Shown here: piece by piece, positions 6,263 through 14,791 of the stretch
Numbering within the stretch: position 1 is the stretch's first letter
Layout: the number at the start of each line of letters is the position of its first letter
Assembly (NCBI GenBank): GCA_028289745.1
Contig: JANQOD010000072.1
Coordinates: forward strand, 1 to 15,200
DNA: 15,200 nucleotides
Reading direction: 5' to 3'
DNA from: Allomuricauda sp.
Lineage (GTDB): Bacteria > Bacteroidota > Bacteroidia > Flavobacteriales > Flavobacteriaceae
Notes under the pieces: model-generated
Databases searched by the model: none
What the model saw: only the letters and a program-made list of their open reading frames with translations
Told to the model about the DNA's origin: nothing
Program-made: the position numbers and the translations under genes

Positions 6263-7573
6263 TTATAGTTTTACAAATTCTACTCTTCGGTTATTGGCCC
6301 TGCCCTCTGGTGTGGCGTTGGAGTCTACGGGTGTTGTTTCCCCCTTGCCCTCGGTCTCAAAGCGATTTTCATCAATGCCTCGTTCTACCAAGGCCCATTT
6401 AACGGCTTCGGCCCGTTCTGCGGAAAGGGTAAGGTTATGATCATCGGCACCATCGCTATCGGTATGGCCCTCGATACGAAAGTTGAGATTGGGGTGGTCT
6501 TGCATCATTCGGGCCACCTCTTTCAATACCCCACCAGATTCCGCTTTAATGGTGGCGCTGTTTACATCAAAGAGAATACCCCGTGTCACAAATTTGCCCT
6601 CGGCCACCACACGGTCATACAATTTTTTGCCCCCCTCGGCCAAGCGTATGTTCTTGACCGCTATAACCTCATCATCACCGGCGTAGTTGTTCCAATACCC
6701 GATGGAGAACATTTCGGGCTTGAACCCAAGATTGGGTAGGTTCACCAATCGATGCTCATCTATAAAGATTTTTAGGGACCGCTTGTTAAAAGCTATGGCG
6801 ATATGCCGCCATGCCCCTTGACCAAGTTCTTCAAGTTCGGTTTTGGGATTGGAGAAATTCTTTCTAACCCCATTGACATCCGTACTAAATTTGATATCAT
6901 TTTTTGTGATATCTATTGGCGTGATCCAATCTTTGTTGTTCTCACCGAACCTATGGGAATTCTCTTCAGGGCCAAACCGCAGAAGATACTTGGACCTATA
7001 CGAGTACTTTTTAATATCAAAATAGATGTCGAACTCCAAGGTGAATACTTCTGGTAGATAGTCATGGGTATCCATCAAGGGCATTATGATGCTCCCATGT
7101 TTGAGGCCTATTACATTTTCGCCATCAAATGAAGCATTCTCGGCATTGCCCTTTATAATATCCCATCGGGATGGGAACTCCCCATTTTCCTCACCTGCCA
7201 GATCATCATAAAAAATGATTTGGTCACCGGGCACAAAGTTGTATTGGGACCAGAGCTGGGGTTGTTGGCCATTCGAGTTGTCTCCTTCATAGGTTTCCCC
7301 GGGATATTCTTCATTTGACCCTTCGTACCCCTCTTCCACTTCATCTTTTTCTCGCTTTCGTTTTTTCTTTTTTCCAATCTTCTTGGTCTGATTTAGCAGG
7401 GTGTCTATGGCCTGTTCTGTTTTTTCAATGGTCTTTTCCTCTGTTTTTCGTACGACAGCTTCTTCCGCTGCTTCTTTTGCACGATCTTTTAATTTTTTGA
7501 AGAATTGGGCATGTGTACCCGCTGTGCCGAGGAACAAAAAACAGCCAAGCAGTAGTATGGATTTTATTTTCAT
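6263..7573 (-). CDS. OmpA-family protein with coiled coil and lectin-like domain
   Basis: This 436-residue exported protein has a signal peptide ending GTHA|Q (residues 1-22). Residues 24-80 are strongly charged and helical, with a basic run KIGKKKKRKREK at 65-76, followed by an acidic Gly/Glu/Asn linker. Residues about 107-315 form a beta domain that looks like a concanavalin/LamG-type jelly roll. It begins with YNFVPGDQIIFYDD and GEFPSRWD, a start I associate with Bacteroidota OmpA proteins. Residues 328-436 are a full OmpA C-terminal domain: GILFDVNSATI, FRIEGHTDSDG, LSAERAEAV and PEGRANNRRVEF. Asp372 and Arg387 correspond to the pair that holds diaminopimelate in peptidoglycan. It probably anchors to the cell wall. 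It is the first gene of the operon, about 20 nt downstream of the predicted transcription start. Confidence 0.92.
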   Translation of the reverse strand: MKIKSILLLGCFLFLGTAGTHAQFFKKLKDRAKEAAEEAVVRKTEEKTIEKTEQAIDTLLNQTKKIGKKKKRKREKDEVEEGYEGSNEEYPGETYEGDNSNGQQPQLWSQYNFVPGDQIIFYDDLAGEENGEFPSRWDIIKGNAENASFDGENVIGLKHGSIIMPLMDTHDYLPEVFTLEFDIYFDIKKYSYRSKYLLRFGPEENSHRFGENNKDWITPIDITKNDIKFSTDVNGVRKNFSNPKTELEELGQGAWRHIAIAFNKRSLKIFIDEHRLVNLPNLGFKPEMFSIGYWNNYAGDDEVIAVKNIRLAEGGKKLYDRVVAEGKFVTRGILFDVNSATIKAESGGVLKEVARMMQDHPNLNFRIEGHTDSDGADDHNLTLSAERAEAVKWALVERGIDENRFETEGKGETTPVDSNATPEGRANNRRVEFVKL

Positions 7574-7600
7574 GATTCCAGTTTTTCAATGTTCTGGAAC

Positions 7601-7608
7601 CAAAAGTA
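7601..7608 (-). promoter_or_regulatory. Bacteroidota -7 box for the OmpA-hemopexin-CHAT operon
   Basis: TACTTTTG on the minus strand matches the Bacteroidota -7 consensus TAnnTTTG. Transcription would start near 7594-7596, about 20 nt before the OmpA-family ATG at 7573. There is no good TTG at the -33 position, which fits a promoter that needs an activator. Confidence 0.5.
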
Positions 7609-7637
7609 TTTTGAACGGGCCGTAAGCTATCGCTGGT

Positions 7638-7666
7638 ATGTAACAAACTATGGAACAAATGTAACA
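7638..7666 (-). promoter_or_regulatory. Direct repeat operator, TGTTACAT twice with 21-bp spacing
   Basis: TGTTACAT occurs on the minus strand at 7659-7666 and 7638-7645, exactly 21 bp apart (two helical turns), with a near copy TGTTCCAT at 7650-7657 between them. The proximal copy lies about 30 bp upstream of the -7 box at 7601-7608, next to the -33 region. This geometry is that of activating sites for AraC-type DNA-binding domains. The gene immediately upstream encodes an HTCS with such a domain, so the HTCS is the obvious candidate binder. Confidence 0.5.
7656..7663 (-). promoter_or_regulatory. Second -7-like box overlapping the direct repeat
   Basis: TACATTTG also fits TAnnTTTG but lies inside the direct repeat and has no TTG upstream at the right distance. 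It may be a chance match in this AT-rich spacer, or an alternative promoter that would be blocked when the repeat is occupied. Confidence 0.2.
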
Positions 7667-7686
7667 TCCCTTGAAAAGGCCATTTA

Positions 7687-10600
7687 TTACTGGGCTTGTA
7701 GAAACTCTGCAGGTGTTTTTTTATAGGTTTCCTTAAAGCATTTGATAAAATATGAGGGGGTATTGAAGCCTACCGTATAGGCTATTTCGTTCACCGTGGC
7801 GTCGGAGGTTTCTAGAATATGTAGGGCTTGTTTCAACCGCTGTGAACGTATAAAGGCCGAAGTGGAAAGCCCGGTATACGCCTGAAGTTTTCGGTGCAAT
7901 TGCATACGGCTCATGCCTATCAGCTTGCAAAATTTTGCGGCATTGAATTCGGGATCGGCCATATGTTCATCCATTACAGATTGTACCTTATTTAAAAAAG
8001 CTTCATCGGTCGGTGTGATGGCCAGTTCTTTAGGTCGTAAAAAGTTTTCTTGGCTATAGCGTTCGCGCAGCATTTTTCGTGATTTGACCAAATTGGCAAC
8101 CCGTTTTTCCAAAATTTTTATCTTAAAGGGCTTGGTCACATAATCATCGGCTCCCGCCTTTAAGCCCCTAAGTTCATTTTGCTTGTCGTCGCTGGCCGTT
8201 AACAGCACGATGGGAATATGGCTGGTGCGCTCATCGGTCTTTAAGCTATTGCACAGTTCGATACCATCTTTTATGGGCATTCGAACATCGGATATAACAA
8301 TGTCCGGAATGTATTTAAGAGCCCTTTTAATACCAATTTCCCCATTACTGGCCTCCACAACCTTAAAGGATTTTTTAAACTCGGTCTTTATATAGGTGCG
8401 CACATCGGTATTATCCTCGACCACCAAAACCATGGGTTTTTCCTCTTTGGAATCGTCCGTTACCCTTTTCGTTTCCAACCCATTGGAATTTGCAAACTGT
8501 GGGCTGTCTTTCACCGCCAATGGCATTTTGACCCGAAAACAGATTTCGGTTGCTGTTTGGTCAACACGAATTTTGCCATCACTCAGTTTCACCAATTCAT
8601 GCACCAATGAAAGTCCTATACCCGCACCTTTGGCATTGGTATCGGTCTGATAAAAACGTTCAAAGAGCTTTTGCACATCAACAATGGTTTTTTCGGTGTC
8701 ATTTATGATGATCAAATTCAAAAACCCATCAGCATGGGTAGCCTCAAAGTGGCATTTTCCTTTTCGTTTGCCGTGCTTTATGGCATTTGAAAGCAGGTTT
8801 GCCACAATTTTATCCATTACATCCTCATCATATATAACATTTTGCATATCATCAATTTTGTAGCTATATGCAATGGATTTTTGATTTGCCTCATATTCAA
8901 ATGAGGAAGCCAATGATTTCAAAAAAAGTCCCAGATTGCCTCGTTCTTTGTTCAGCTTTAATTTTCCTTCCTCCAATTTTGCCAATTGGAGCAATTGGTC
9001 GACCAAATTGGTCAATCTTGAAGCATTGCGCTCGATCATTGAAAAATTGGAAAAGTCTGTTTCCGAAATATCTGGTTCCGAAAGCTTGGATTCTACGGGT
9101 CCCGATATTAGAGTGAGCGGTGTACGGAATTCGTGCGCTATATCGGTATATATTTTTGATCTGTAATCGTTCAAAGCTTTAAATCGAGTGGCTTCTTCCT
9201 CTTTTAACCGTAAGTTGAGTTGCATTTTCCAACGCCATTTTAAATAACGATATACCCCTAAAGCCAATAACAGCAATAACAAGACATACAACAATTTGGA
9301 CCAGGTATTAAAGTACCAAGATGGAGTAACGGTGAATGCAAATTTTTCCGGCGTATTGTTCCATTTCCCATCATAGTTGCTTGAGACCACTTGAAATTCA
9401 TAATCATTGGGTGGGAGATGGGTGTAGCGGACAAAGTTTTTATTTCCCGAGGGGACCCACTCTTTTTCGTAAGGCAGCAAGCGATATTTGTATCGGTTTT
9501 TGCCCGGTTCCGAGAATTGCAGACTCGAAAAACTAAAATCTATGGTATTTTGATCAAAGCGCAATAGCGTGTCTGTATATACCGATTTGGTTTCATTAAG
9601 TACTCTGTACTCCGTAATGGCCGTTTGGGGCAAGTATTGGTGCTGCGAAATCGACTGGGGATCAAACCAGTAAAAACCTTCCAATCCGCCAAAATACAAT
9701 TGGCCATTGGAATGGCGATAATAAGCGCCAGTGTTGAACTCCGTGGCCAAACCATCATAATTGTCATAATTGGTAATAGATGGACTATCCGCAAATGTTC
9801 TTGGAGGGACGAATTGAGTTATTCCCTTATTGGAACTCAACCATAGATTTCCGTTCCCATCGGGCAAAATGGCATAAATGACATTGTTGGGCAATCCATG
9901 GGCCATGCTATAGGTATAAAAGGTTTCTGTTTTGGTATCCAAGGTGCTCAACCCTGCACCTGAAGTACCTATCCATAACAAATCGTTGGAATCATAATAC
10001 AACGATTTAATATTATTACTGGCAATCGACTCAACATCCTTTGCCATAAAAATTAGGGTATGCCCAGAACTGGGATTGAATTTGACCAATCCTTGATTAT
10101 CCGTGCCCAGCCACAGATTGCCCTTGCGGTCTTCGGTGATAACACGAATATTTTCACGAACTACGGTCGAATCACCAACTGAAAATTGCCTGTACTTTTT
10201 TATGACCCCCTCATTTTTGTCGAACGCAATGAGACCATCATCCCGGGTGCCCAACCAGATGTTCTTGTTGCTATCCTCAAAGATTTCCCAAATGGTCTTT
10301 GAAGTGAGTGGGGGATTGGATTCGGAAGAAAAGTTTCCGAAACCTTCACTAGGATGTAGTATCGAAAGTCCAGCACCTTGTGTGCCGATCCAAAGGTCGC
10401 CATCGGCATCGTGCAATAGGCTCATTACCCTATTTGAAGGAATTGCCGAGTTGGCAGTGGTGAAGGTGGTCCAGCTATTGTATTTGGGTTCGTAATGGGT
10501 CAGCCCTTTGCCCGATGTGCCGATCCATACACCATCTTCTTTATCCAAAGTTAAGGCCCTGACCACATCAATACTGATGTTCCTAGGTGTTTGATAATTA

Positions 10601-11628
10601 ATGAACGAATTGAATTTTTCCAGGTACTCATCATAAAAACTTGCTCCGGCGCCGTCAGTTCCATACCATAGGGTATTCGAATCATCTTGATAAATGCACA
10701 AAATGTCATTGTAATGCAAAGCCTTGGGATTTTGCTTTTGTGCCGTGAAATGACGAATGACCGCATTTCGAAAATCAATCATGTACAATCCTCTTCCGTA
10801 GGTGGCGATCCAGATCCGCTCATTTTCATCCTGAAACAAATCCAAAACAATAAGGTTTTCTGGGAGATAGCCCTCAAACCCAGCATCCCTAAGGCGAACG
10901 AGACTGTTAGAAGTTGAATCAAGATAAAAAAGCCCGTCACCATGATACCCCAGCCATACCCTTGAACGGTTATCGATTAACGCAGTACTCAATGAAGAAG
11001 TCGGGGTTTCTCCCAATAGGGTCTCCAGAACAATTTCTTCTTGGGAGTTTGACTTTGTATCAATTTGAACCAATGATTTTTCTGAAAGCACATAAATCTT
11101 GTTTTGGGTCAATTCACCTATCTTTTTAACCGGACTTTTTATTCCTGATCCAAACGGTATTTTTTTTAGCTTCTTTTGTTCATTAAAGGCGTATGCTTCT
11201 CCCTTTAATGTGCCTATCCAATAGGTTCCATTTTGGTGCTGCCATATTGTGGAAACCCCGTCAATGGCACCGCTATCGAATACCTCAAAACCATCTTGTG
11301 CCCTGTCATAGCTATATAACCTGTGATCCGAAGGGATAATCCAAACCTTGTCCCGCCTGTCCACAAAAACCTTCCCCAGTCTGCTGAAGGTGGGTCGGGT
11401 AATATCGGTAAATTGAAAGGGATAGTACCTCATATCACGGCCATCGTATTTATTGAGGCCGTCTTGTGTGGCTAGCCATAAAAAACCCAAGCTGTCCTGG
11501 GCAATTGAAACTACGCTGTTTTGCGATAGGCCTTCCTTAACGGTCAATTGCCGAAAGCTGAACTGTTGTTGCGCGAAAATGACCGAACAACAAAAGAAAG
11601 TAACCAATAGGAAGATATTCCTGTACAT
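7687..11628 (-). CDS. Hybrid two-component system regulator (HTCS), AraC-type output
   Basis: This 1313-residue protein holds a whole two-component pathway. A signal peptide (1-20) leads to about 13 Reg_prop repeats of the form LWIGT.G.GL...D (about 45-655), probably two seven-blade propellers, then a Y_Y_Y domain (about 690-768) and one membrane segment (778-797). The cytoplasmic part has a HisKA domain with His832 in DIAHEFRTPL, an ATPase domain with an N box (Asn944/Asn948) and G2 box (GAGIGLSLV), a receiver with Asp1114 in VISDVRMP plus Thr1144 and Lys1166, and an AraC HTH domain (about 1213-1313). The usual G1 box DxGxG is replaced by NDTEKTI. HTCS proteins sense a periplasmic ligand, often an oligosaccharide, and switch on adjacent genes. 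Here the adjacent genes are the OmpA-hemopexin-CHAT operon, 113 bp downstream. The ligand cannot be predicted. Confidence 0.95.
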   Translation of the reverse strand: MYRNIFLLVTFFCCSVIFAQQQFSFRQLTVKEGLSQNSVVSIAQDSLGFLWLATQDGLNKYDGRDMRYYPFQFTDITRPTFSRLGKVFVDRRDKVWIIPSDHRLYSYDRAQDGFEVFDSGAIDGVSTIWQHQNGTYWIGTLKGEAYAFNEQKKLKKIPFGSGIKSPVKKIGELTQNKIYVLSEKSLVQIDTKSNSQEEIVLETLLGETPTSSLSTALIDNRSRVWLGYHGDGLFYLDSTSNSLVRLRDAGFEGYLPENLIVLDLFQDENERIWIATYGRGLYMIDFRNAVIRHFTAQKQNPKALHYNDILCIYQDDSNTLWYGTDGAGASFYDEYLEKFNSFINYQTPRNISIDVVRALTLDKEDGVWIGTSGKGLTHYEPKYNSWTTFTTANSAIPSNRVMSLLHDADGDLWIGTQGAGLSILHPSEGFGNFSSESNPPLTSKTIWEIFEDSNKNIWLGTRDDGLIAFDKNEGVIKKYRQFSVGDSTVVRENIRVITEDRKGNLWLGTDNQGLVKFNPSSGHTLIFMAKDVESIASNNIKSLYYDSNDLLWIGTSGAGLSTLDTKTETFYTYSMAHGLPNNVIYAILPDGNGNLWLSSNKGITQFVPPRTFADSPSITNYDNYDGLATEFNTGAYYRHSNGQLYFGGLEGFYWFDPQSISQHQYLPQTAITEYRVLNETKSVYTDTLLRFDQNTIDFSFSSLQFSEPGKNRYKYRLLPYEKEWVPSGNKNFVRYTHLPPNDYEFQVVSSNYDGKWNNTPEKFAFTVTPSWYFNTWSKLLYVLLLLLLALGVYRYLKWRWKMQLNLRLKEEEATRFKALNDYRSKIYTDIAHEFRTPLTLISGPVESKLSEPDISETDFSNFSMIERNASRLTNLVDQLLQLAKLEEGKLKLNKERGNLGLFLKSLASSFEYEANQKSIAYSYKIDDMQNVIYDEDVMDKIVANLLSNAIKHGKRKGKCHFEATHADGFLNLIIINDTEKTIVDVQKLFERFYQTDTNAKGAGIGLSLVHELVKLSDGKIRVDQTATEICFRVKMPLAVKDSPQFANSNGLETKRVTDDSKEEKPMVLVVEDNTDVRTYIKTEFKKSFKVVEASNGEIGIKRALKYIPDIVISDVRMPIKDGIELCNSLKTDERTSHIPIVLLTASDDKQNELRGLKAGADDYVTKPFKIKILEKRVANLVKSRKMLRERYSQENFLRPKELAITPTDEAFLNKVQSVMDEHMADPEFNAAKFCKLIGMSRMQLHRKLQAYTGLSTSAFIRSQRLKQALHILETSDATVNEIAYTVGFNTPSYFIKCFKETYKKTPAEFLQAQ

Positions 11629-11696
11629 TTCAGGTTGGTTGAACTGAAAAGAGGAAAATAGTCAATCGATATTTTGTTGTATTGTAAGAAAAGGAC

Positions 11697-11720
11697 ATAA
11701 ATGTTTATCTTGATAATCAA
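11697..11720. promoter_or_regulatory. Two adjacent palindromes in the HTCS/AraC divergent spacer
   Basis: The 104-bp spacer between two divergent regulator genes holds ATAAA-tg-TTTAT (11697-11708) and TTGAT-a-ATCAA (11710-11720), one base apart. They end 12 bp before the AraC ATG at 11733. They could be operators for autoregulation or for either divergent gene. I found no convincing TAnnTTTG box in this spacer in either direction. Confidence 0.3.
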
Positions 11721-11732
11721 CACACTGGCCCT

Positions 11733-12569
11733 ATGATCAAAAAATTTGCCCAAACCTTGGATTTTGACATTCCAAAGGTTTTAAAGCCCTATGTAATCGC
11801 AGCCATATTTGGGGAGACAAAAAAAAGGGTAAAGGTTACCTTTCCCGTATTGCCCAACGGCTTTCCTGTTCTCATATATGTATTTGGAGATTTGCCCCTG
11901 CTTCAAGTCAAAAGTAATTCTTACTTTGCCCCCTCGCGGCTTAATCTGGCCGGCCAAATACAGGGAACCGTACCCAAATTGGCCATTGACGGCCGCTTTG
12001 GACAGAACGGATTTTTACTGCACCCATTGACCCCTTATTACCTTTTTCATACCAAGGGGATTGATTTTCTGAACAAATGGATTCCTTTGGAAAGTACCAT
12101 AGCCCATGATTGGATATCTGTTCATGAAAAGTTGGAAAAATGCAAAAATCCTACGGAACGGGCAGAGGTTTTGGCAGACATGATGATACAACTTGAATCA
12201 AAAAGATTGCCCCCCATTCCTTGGTTAGATCAGGGTATTGCATCCATTTATGGCAATAAGGGCAGTACATCAGTCAATGAGTTGGCAGTTTCGGCAAAAA
12301 TCAGTCCCCGTCACTTTACCAGAAAGTTTCGTGAAATAGTGGGTGTGCCCCCAAAGTACTTTTGCAAAGTGGTACAACTGAACAGTCTTTTCGAAATCAT
12401 AAATACTTCGGATGAACATACCATTCTACAACTGGCCCTAGATTGCGGTTATTATGACCAGTCCCACTTTATTCACGATTTTAAAAAATTCATTGGAGAC
12501 AGCCCAGAACGGTTTTTAATGAGCAAAGATGCATATGTCAAGGAATATTTAGGCAAAAAAAGACTTTAG
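11733..12569 (+). CDS. AraC-family transcriptional regulator
   Basis: This 278-residue cytoplasmic protein has no signal peptide. The N-terminal part (about 10-120) has the layout of the small beta sensor domain common in Bacteroidota AraC proteins: L-KPYV, then FPVLPNGFPVLIYVFGD, then a LAGQIQG stretch. It is similar to domains now called DUF6597. The C-terminal part (about 175-265) is a double HTH of the AraC type, with ISPRHFTRKFREIVGVPPKYF as the first helix pair and LALDCGYYDQSHFIHDFKKF, the family signature, as the second. It is the only gene on the plus strand here, divergent from the HTCS and convergent with the glycosidase gene. Its target cannot be told. It may control itself or a gene elsewhere, since neither neighbouring operon is clearly its partner. 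Confidence 0.9.
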   Translation: MIKKFAQTLDFDIPKVLKPYVIAAIFGETKKRVKVTFPVLPNGFPVLIYVFGDLPLLQVKSNSYFAPSRLNLAGQIQGTVPKLAIDGRFGQNGFLLHPLTPYYLFHTKGIDFLNKWIPLESTIAHDWISVHEKLEKCKNPTERAEVLADMMIQLESKRLPPIPWLDQGIASIYGNKGSTSVNELAVSAKISPRHFTRKFREIVGVPPKYFCKVVQLNSLFEIINTSDEHTILQLALDCGYYDQSHFIHDFKKFIGDSPERFLMSKDAYVKEYLGKKRL

Positions 12570-12583
12570 ATGTATTCAATGAT

Positions 12584-12605
12584 TTTTAAATTGACTGTTT
12601 TAAAA
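12584..12605. terminator. Weak AT-only hairpin between convergent genes
   Basis: TTTTAAA (12584-12590) can pair with TTTAAAA (12599-12605) around an 8-nt loop, in the 46-bp gap between two convergent stop codons. There is no GC stem, so this is only a candidate bidirectional terminator. Confidence 0.2.
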
Positions 12606-12615
12606 GCCCCTGGGC

Positions 12616-13995
12616 CTATTTGAGGTACTCGTGGTAAACCGCAATGGGTATGAGGCCCGTCCATCCGCAGAAATCTTTTTTTGCGGGCATGCCATACGAA
12701 ATCAAATCGGGCGCATAGTTCTCCCAAAACGTATCAGTGGCCTTAAAGACCTCGGCCACGGCCGCATAAGTCTTCTGGGCCAGGTCTTTGGCAAGTTCGT
12801 GCCTGCCATTGGCGGTCAGTCCTTTGAGTACCATATAAGAAGTCGGTGCCCAAACACCGCCCAACCAATAATCGCCCCACCCCACATAATCGGGGTCATC
12901 TGCCGAAAGTGCCGGTAGCGGCATCTTTCGATAAAACGCATCAGGATCGGTCAGGTGCGCCAAAAAAGCGTCCATTTTTTCTTCTGGGATCAATTCGCCC
13001 AGCAGCGTCCAGTACATGCCGATATGCTTGCGCTTTACTTGTTTGCCATAGCCCAAATCATAATAAAAGGCATCTTCATCGTTCCAGCACGATTCGTTCA
13101 AGGCCTCTTTTACCTCAGAATGGAACGAGTCGTAAAAAGCAATATCGCCATCTTCGCCGATTTCTTGTGCAATGAATTTCAACTGCCTTGAGACCATGGC
13201 CATCTGGGCGGTAAAATCGACCAATCGGCCCTCGTCGTTCCATACCCCTTGTAAGGTCTCAACATAGTCGGCGATGAACATATTCAATCGCTCTTCGGCC
13301 GTCGAGCCCCCCATTTTGCCCAGCTTTTCACCCAGCTCATGGTGGGTCATTCCATTGCCCTCATCGGTGGTCCACCCGCGTGGTGAGCGGGGAATATTGT
13401 CCATACCCATGCCCAGGGTATCGCCCCAAAACAGTTTATCATCACCCTGATAGCGATCGATGAGAAATTCAAAATTCTTTTTTAGTATCGGATAGGCATA
13501 GCGCAGCCGCTCCTTATCTTTTTTCACCCCATAGATCTCGGTCTCTGCCAATGCCAACAGGGGCGGATTGATAGATACCGGATGGTCTTTAGACCAGAGC
13601 GCTTCTCCATTTTTCCGGTACTCACGGCAGATGTACCCGTCGGCTTCCATCCGTTCATAGAAATTGTCCAAAGCTTGATAGACGGGCAGTTCATCGAGAT
13701 GATATTTTGCAAAACAAACGATGAAGCACGAATCCCATAGAAAAATATTATCAGAAAAGGCCGCATCGACGAAGGGCTTCTTGAAGAATGGTTCGCCGTC
13801 GCCGCCACGAACTTTCTTCTTGGTGATTTCAAGCGCTTTGGCATACATTCGTTCACCCAGTTCAGGCGTGACCTCAAAGTCGCACGATACGGGCAAGGCC
13901 GAACCGGTTTCGGGCTGACCTTTACAAGCCGTTAGAACGGTTGCCGTGCCCAAAGCGCCCAAGCCCATGGCATGGGCAAAATCTCTTCTTTTCAT
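12616..13995 (-). CDS. Tat-exported lipoprotein, GH63/GH37-like (alpha/alpha)6 glycosidase
   Basis: This 459-residue protein begins with a twin-arginine signal (MKRRDF, then a hydrophobic stretch) ending in a lipobox VLTAC (Cys24), so it should be exported folded and lipidated. The body resembles the (alpha/alpha)6-barrel glycosidases of the trehalase/glucosidase group (GH37, GH63, MGH1-like). IFLWDSCF (about 85-92) forms part of the subsite, GMDNIPRSPRG holds the likely general acid Asp199, and TFWENYAPD holds the likely base Glu425. GVWAPTSYMVLKGL matches the repeated W.P.ty motif late in the barrel. The substrate is probably an alpha-glucosyl or alpha-mannosyl sugar, but the exact one cannot be read. 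It follows the ThuA-like gene by 35 bp and is probably co-transcribed with it and the AraC gene. Confidence 0.82.
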   Translation of the reverse strand: MKRRDFAHAMGLGALGTATVLTACKGQPETGSALPVSCDFEVTPELGERMYAKALEITKKKVRGGDGEPFFKKPFVDAAFSDNIFLWDSCFIVCFAKYHLDELPVYQALDNFYERMEADGYICREYRKNGEALWSKDHPVSINPPLLALAETEIYGVKKDKERLRYAYPILKKNFEFLIDRYQGDDKLFWGDTLGMGMDNIPRSPRGWTTDEGNGMTHHELGEKLGKMGGSTAEERLNMFIADYVETLQGVWNDEGRLVDFTAQMAMVSRQLKFIAQEIGEDGDIAFYDSFHSEVKEALNESCWNDEDAFYYDLGYGKQVKRKHIGMYWTLLGELIPEEKMDAFLAHLTDPDAFYRKMPLPALSADDPDYVGWGDYWLGGVWAPTSYMVLKGLTANGRHELAKDLAQKTYAAVAEVFKATDTFWENYAPDLISYGMPAKKDFCGWTGLIPIAVYHEYLK

Positions 13996-14030
13996 CTATC
14001 GGTATATTTTTTTGTTTGTTTTGGAATCGT

Positions 14031-14783
14031 TCATCGTTTTAGACACCATGCTATGGCACCCATCAAATGCTTCTTGAAGTCTGGCTCATCAAACGATTCA
14101 TCGGTATGGCCGCCCCCCGTATAGTAGGCCCTGCCGCCATCAAATTCATGGTACCAGGCAATGGGGTGGTGGTCGCCATTGGTGCCCCCTTCGTAACTGC
14201 CCTCATCTAAATTCATGAGCACGGTAACGTCGGGATTCAATTCTTTAAAATTGTACCATTCATCGCTGCGCACCCATTTATTTGACAGGTGTGCTGTTGA
14301 TGAATGTGTCTTATCGAGCACCGCAATGGTCGCTTTTCGCACATTGGGGTCGTTCGGATGCCCATCGAAGTACCCGCCGACCAATTTACCGTACCAAGGC
14401 CAATCGTACTCGGTATCTGCCGCTGCGTGTATGCCCAAGAAACTTCCCCCACCCTTGATATAGCCTTCAAAAGCTTTTTGTTGGGCATCGTTCAACACGT
14501 TCATCGTCGTATTCAAAAAAACCACCAATTGGTAATTTTTCAGGTTTTCAGCACTGAAATCCTCATCCGATTCAGTACGCAGGGCGATGAAGTTGTTGCT
14601 GCGCCCAAGTTTACGAAGGGTCATGACCCCTTTTTCTATGCTTTGGTGCCTATACCCATCGGTCTTGGTAAAGACCAGCACCAGATCTGGTTTCTTGGGC
14701 CGCTCGACCGGTTCATCTTGTCCGTTTGAAACAAGGGGAACAAGAAAAAGCGATAAAACGAATAAAAAAAGTGTTTTCATCAT
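14031..14783 (-). CDS. Secreted ThuA-like domain protein
   Basis: This 250-residue protein has a signal peptide (1-20, ending VSNG|Q). The rest is one ThuA domain, a fold related to class I glutamine amidotransferases: VLVFTKTDGYRHQSI (35-49), LVVFLNTTMNVL (86-97), GGGSFLGIHAAADTEYDWPWYGKLVGGYFDGHP (111-143 region, with His119) and the C-terminal HPIAWYHEFDGGRAYYTGGGH signature. ThuA proteins occur in sugar and sugar-acid catabolism (the name comes from trehalose utilisation), but the reaction of most is unknown. The length is that of a single domain, with no heme or other fused domain. MM start: 14783 or 14780. It lies 8 bp after the AraC stop and before the glycosidase, which supports a sugar-related role in the periplasm. 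Confidence 0.92.
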   Translation of the reverse strand: MMKTLFLFVLSLFLVPLVSNGQDEPVERPKKPDLVLVFTKTDGYRHQSIEKGVMTLRKLGRSNNFIALRTESDEDFSAENLKNYQLVVFLNTTMNVLNDAQQKAFEGYIKGGGSFLGIHAAADTEYDWPWYGKLVGGYFDGHPNDPNVRKATIAVLDKTHSSTAHLSNKWVRSDEWYNFKELNPDVTVLMNLDEGSYEGGTNGDHHPIAWYHEFDGGRAYYTGGGHTDESFDEPDFKKHLMGAIAWCLKR

Positions 14784-14791
14784 CTGATGTT

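Noticed and set aside
5897..7260. Link between the FFPGDQ repeats and FVPGDQII in the OmpA-family protein
   Set aside because: Only five residues are shared and the settings differ. The latter is a usual start of the lectin-like domain in such OmpA proteins, so this is probably coincidence.
12616..13995. Naming the glycosidase a trehalase because it lies next to ThuA
   Set aside because: Only the general acid/base motifs of the wider clan are visible. Nothing in the sequence fixes trehalose as the substrate.
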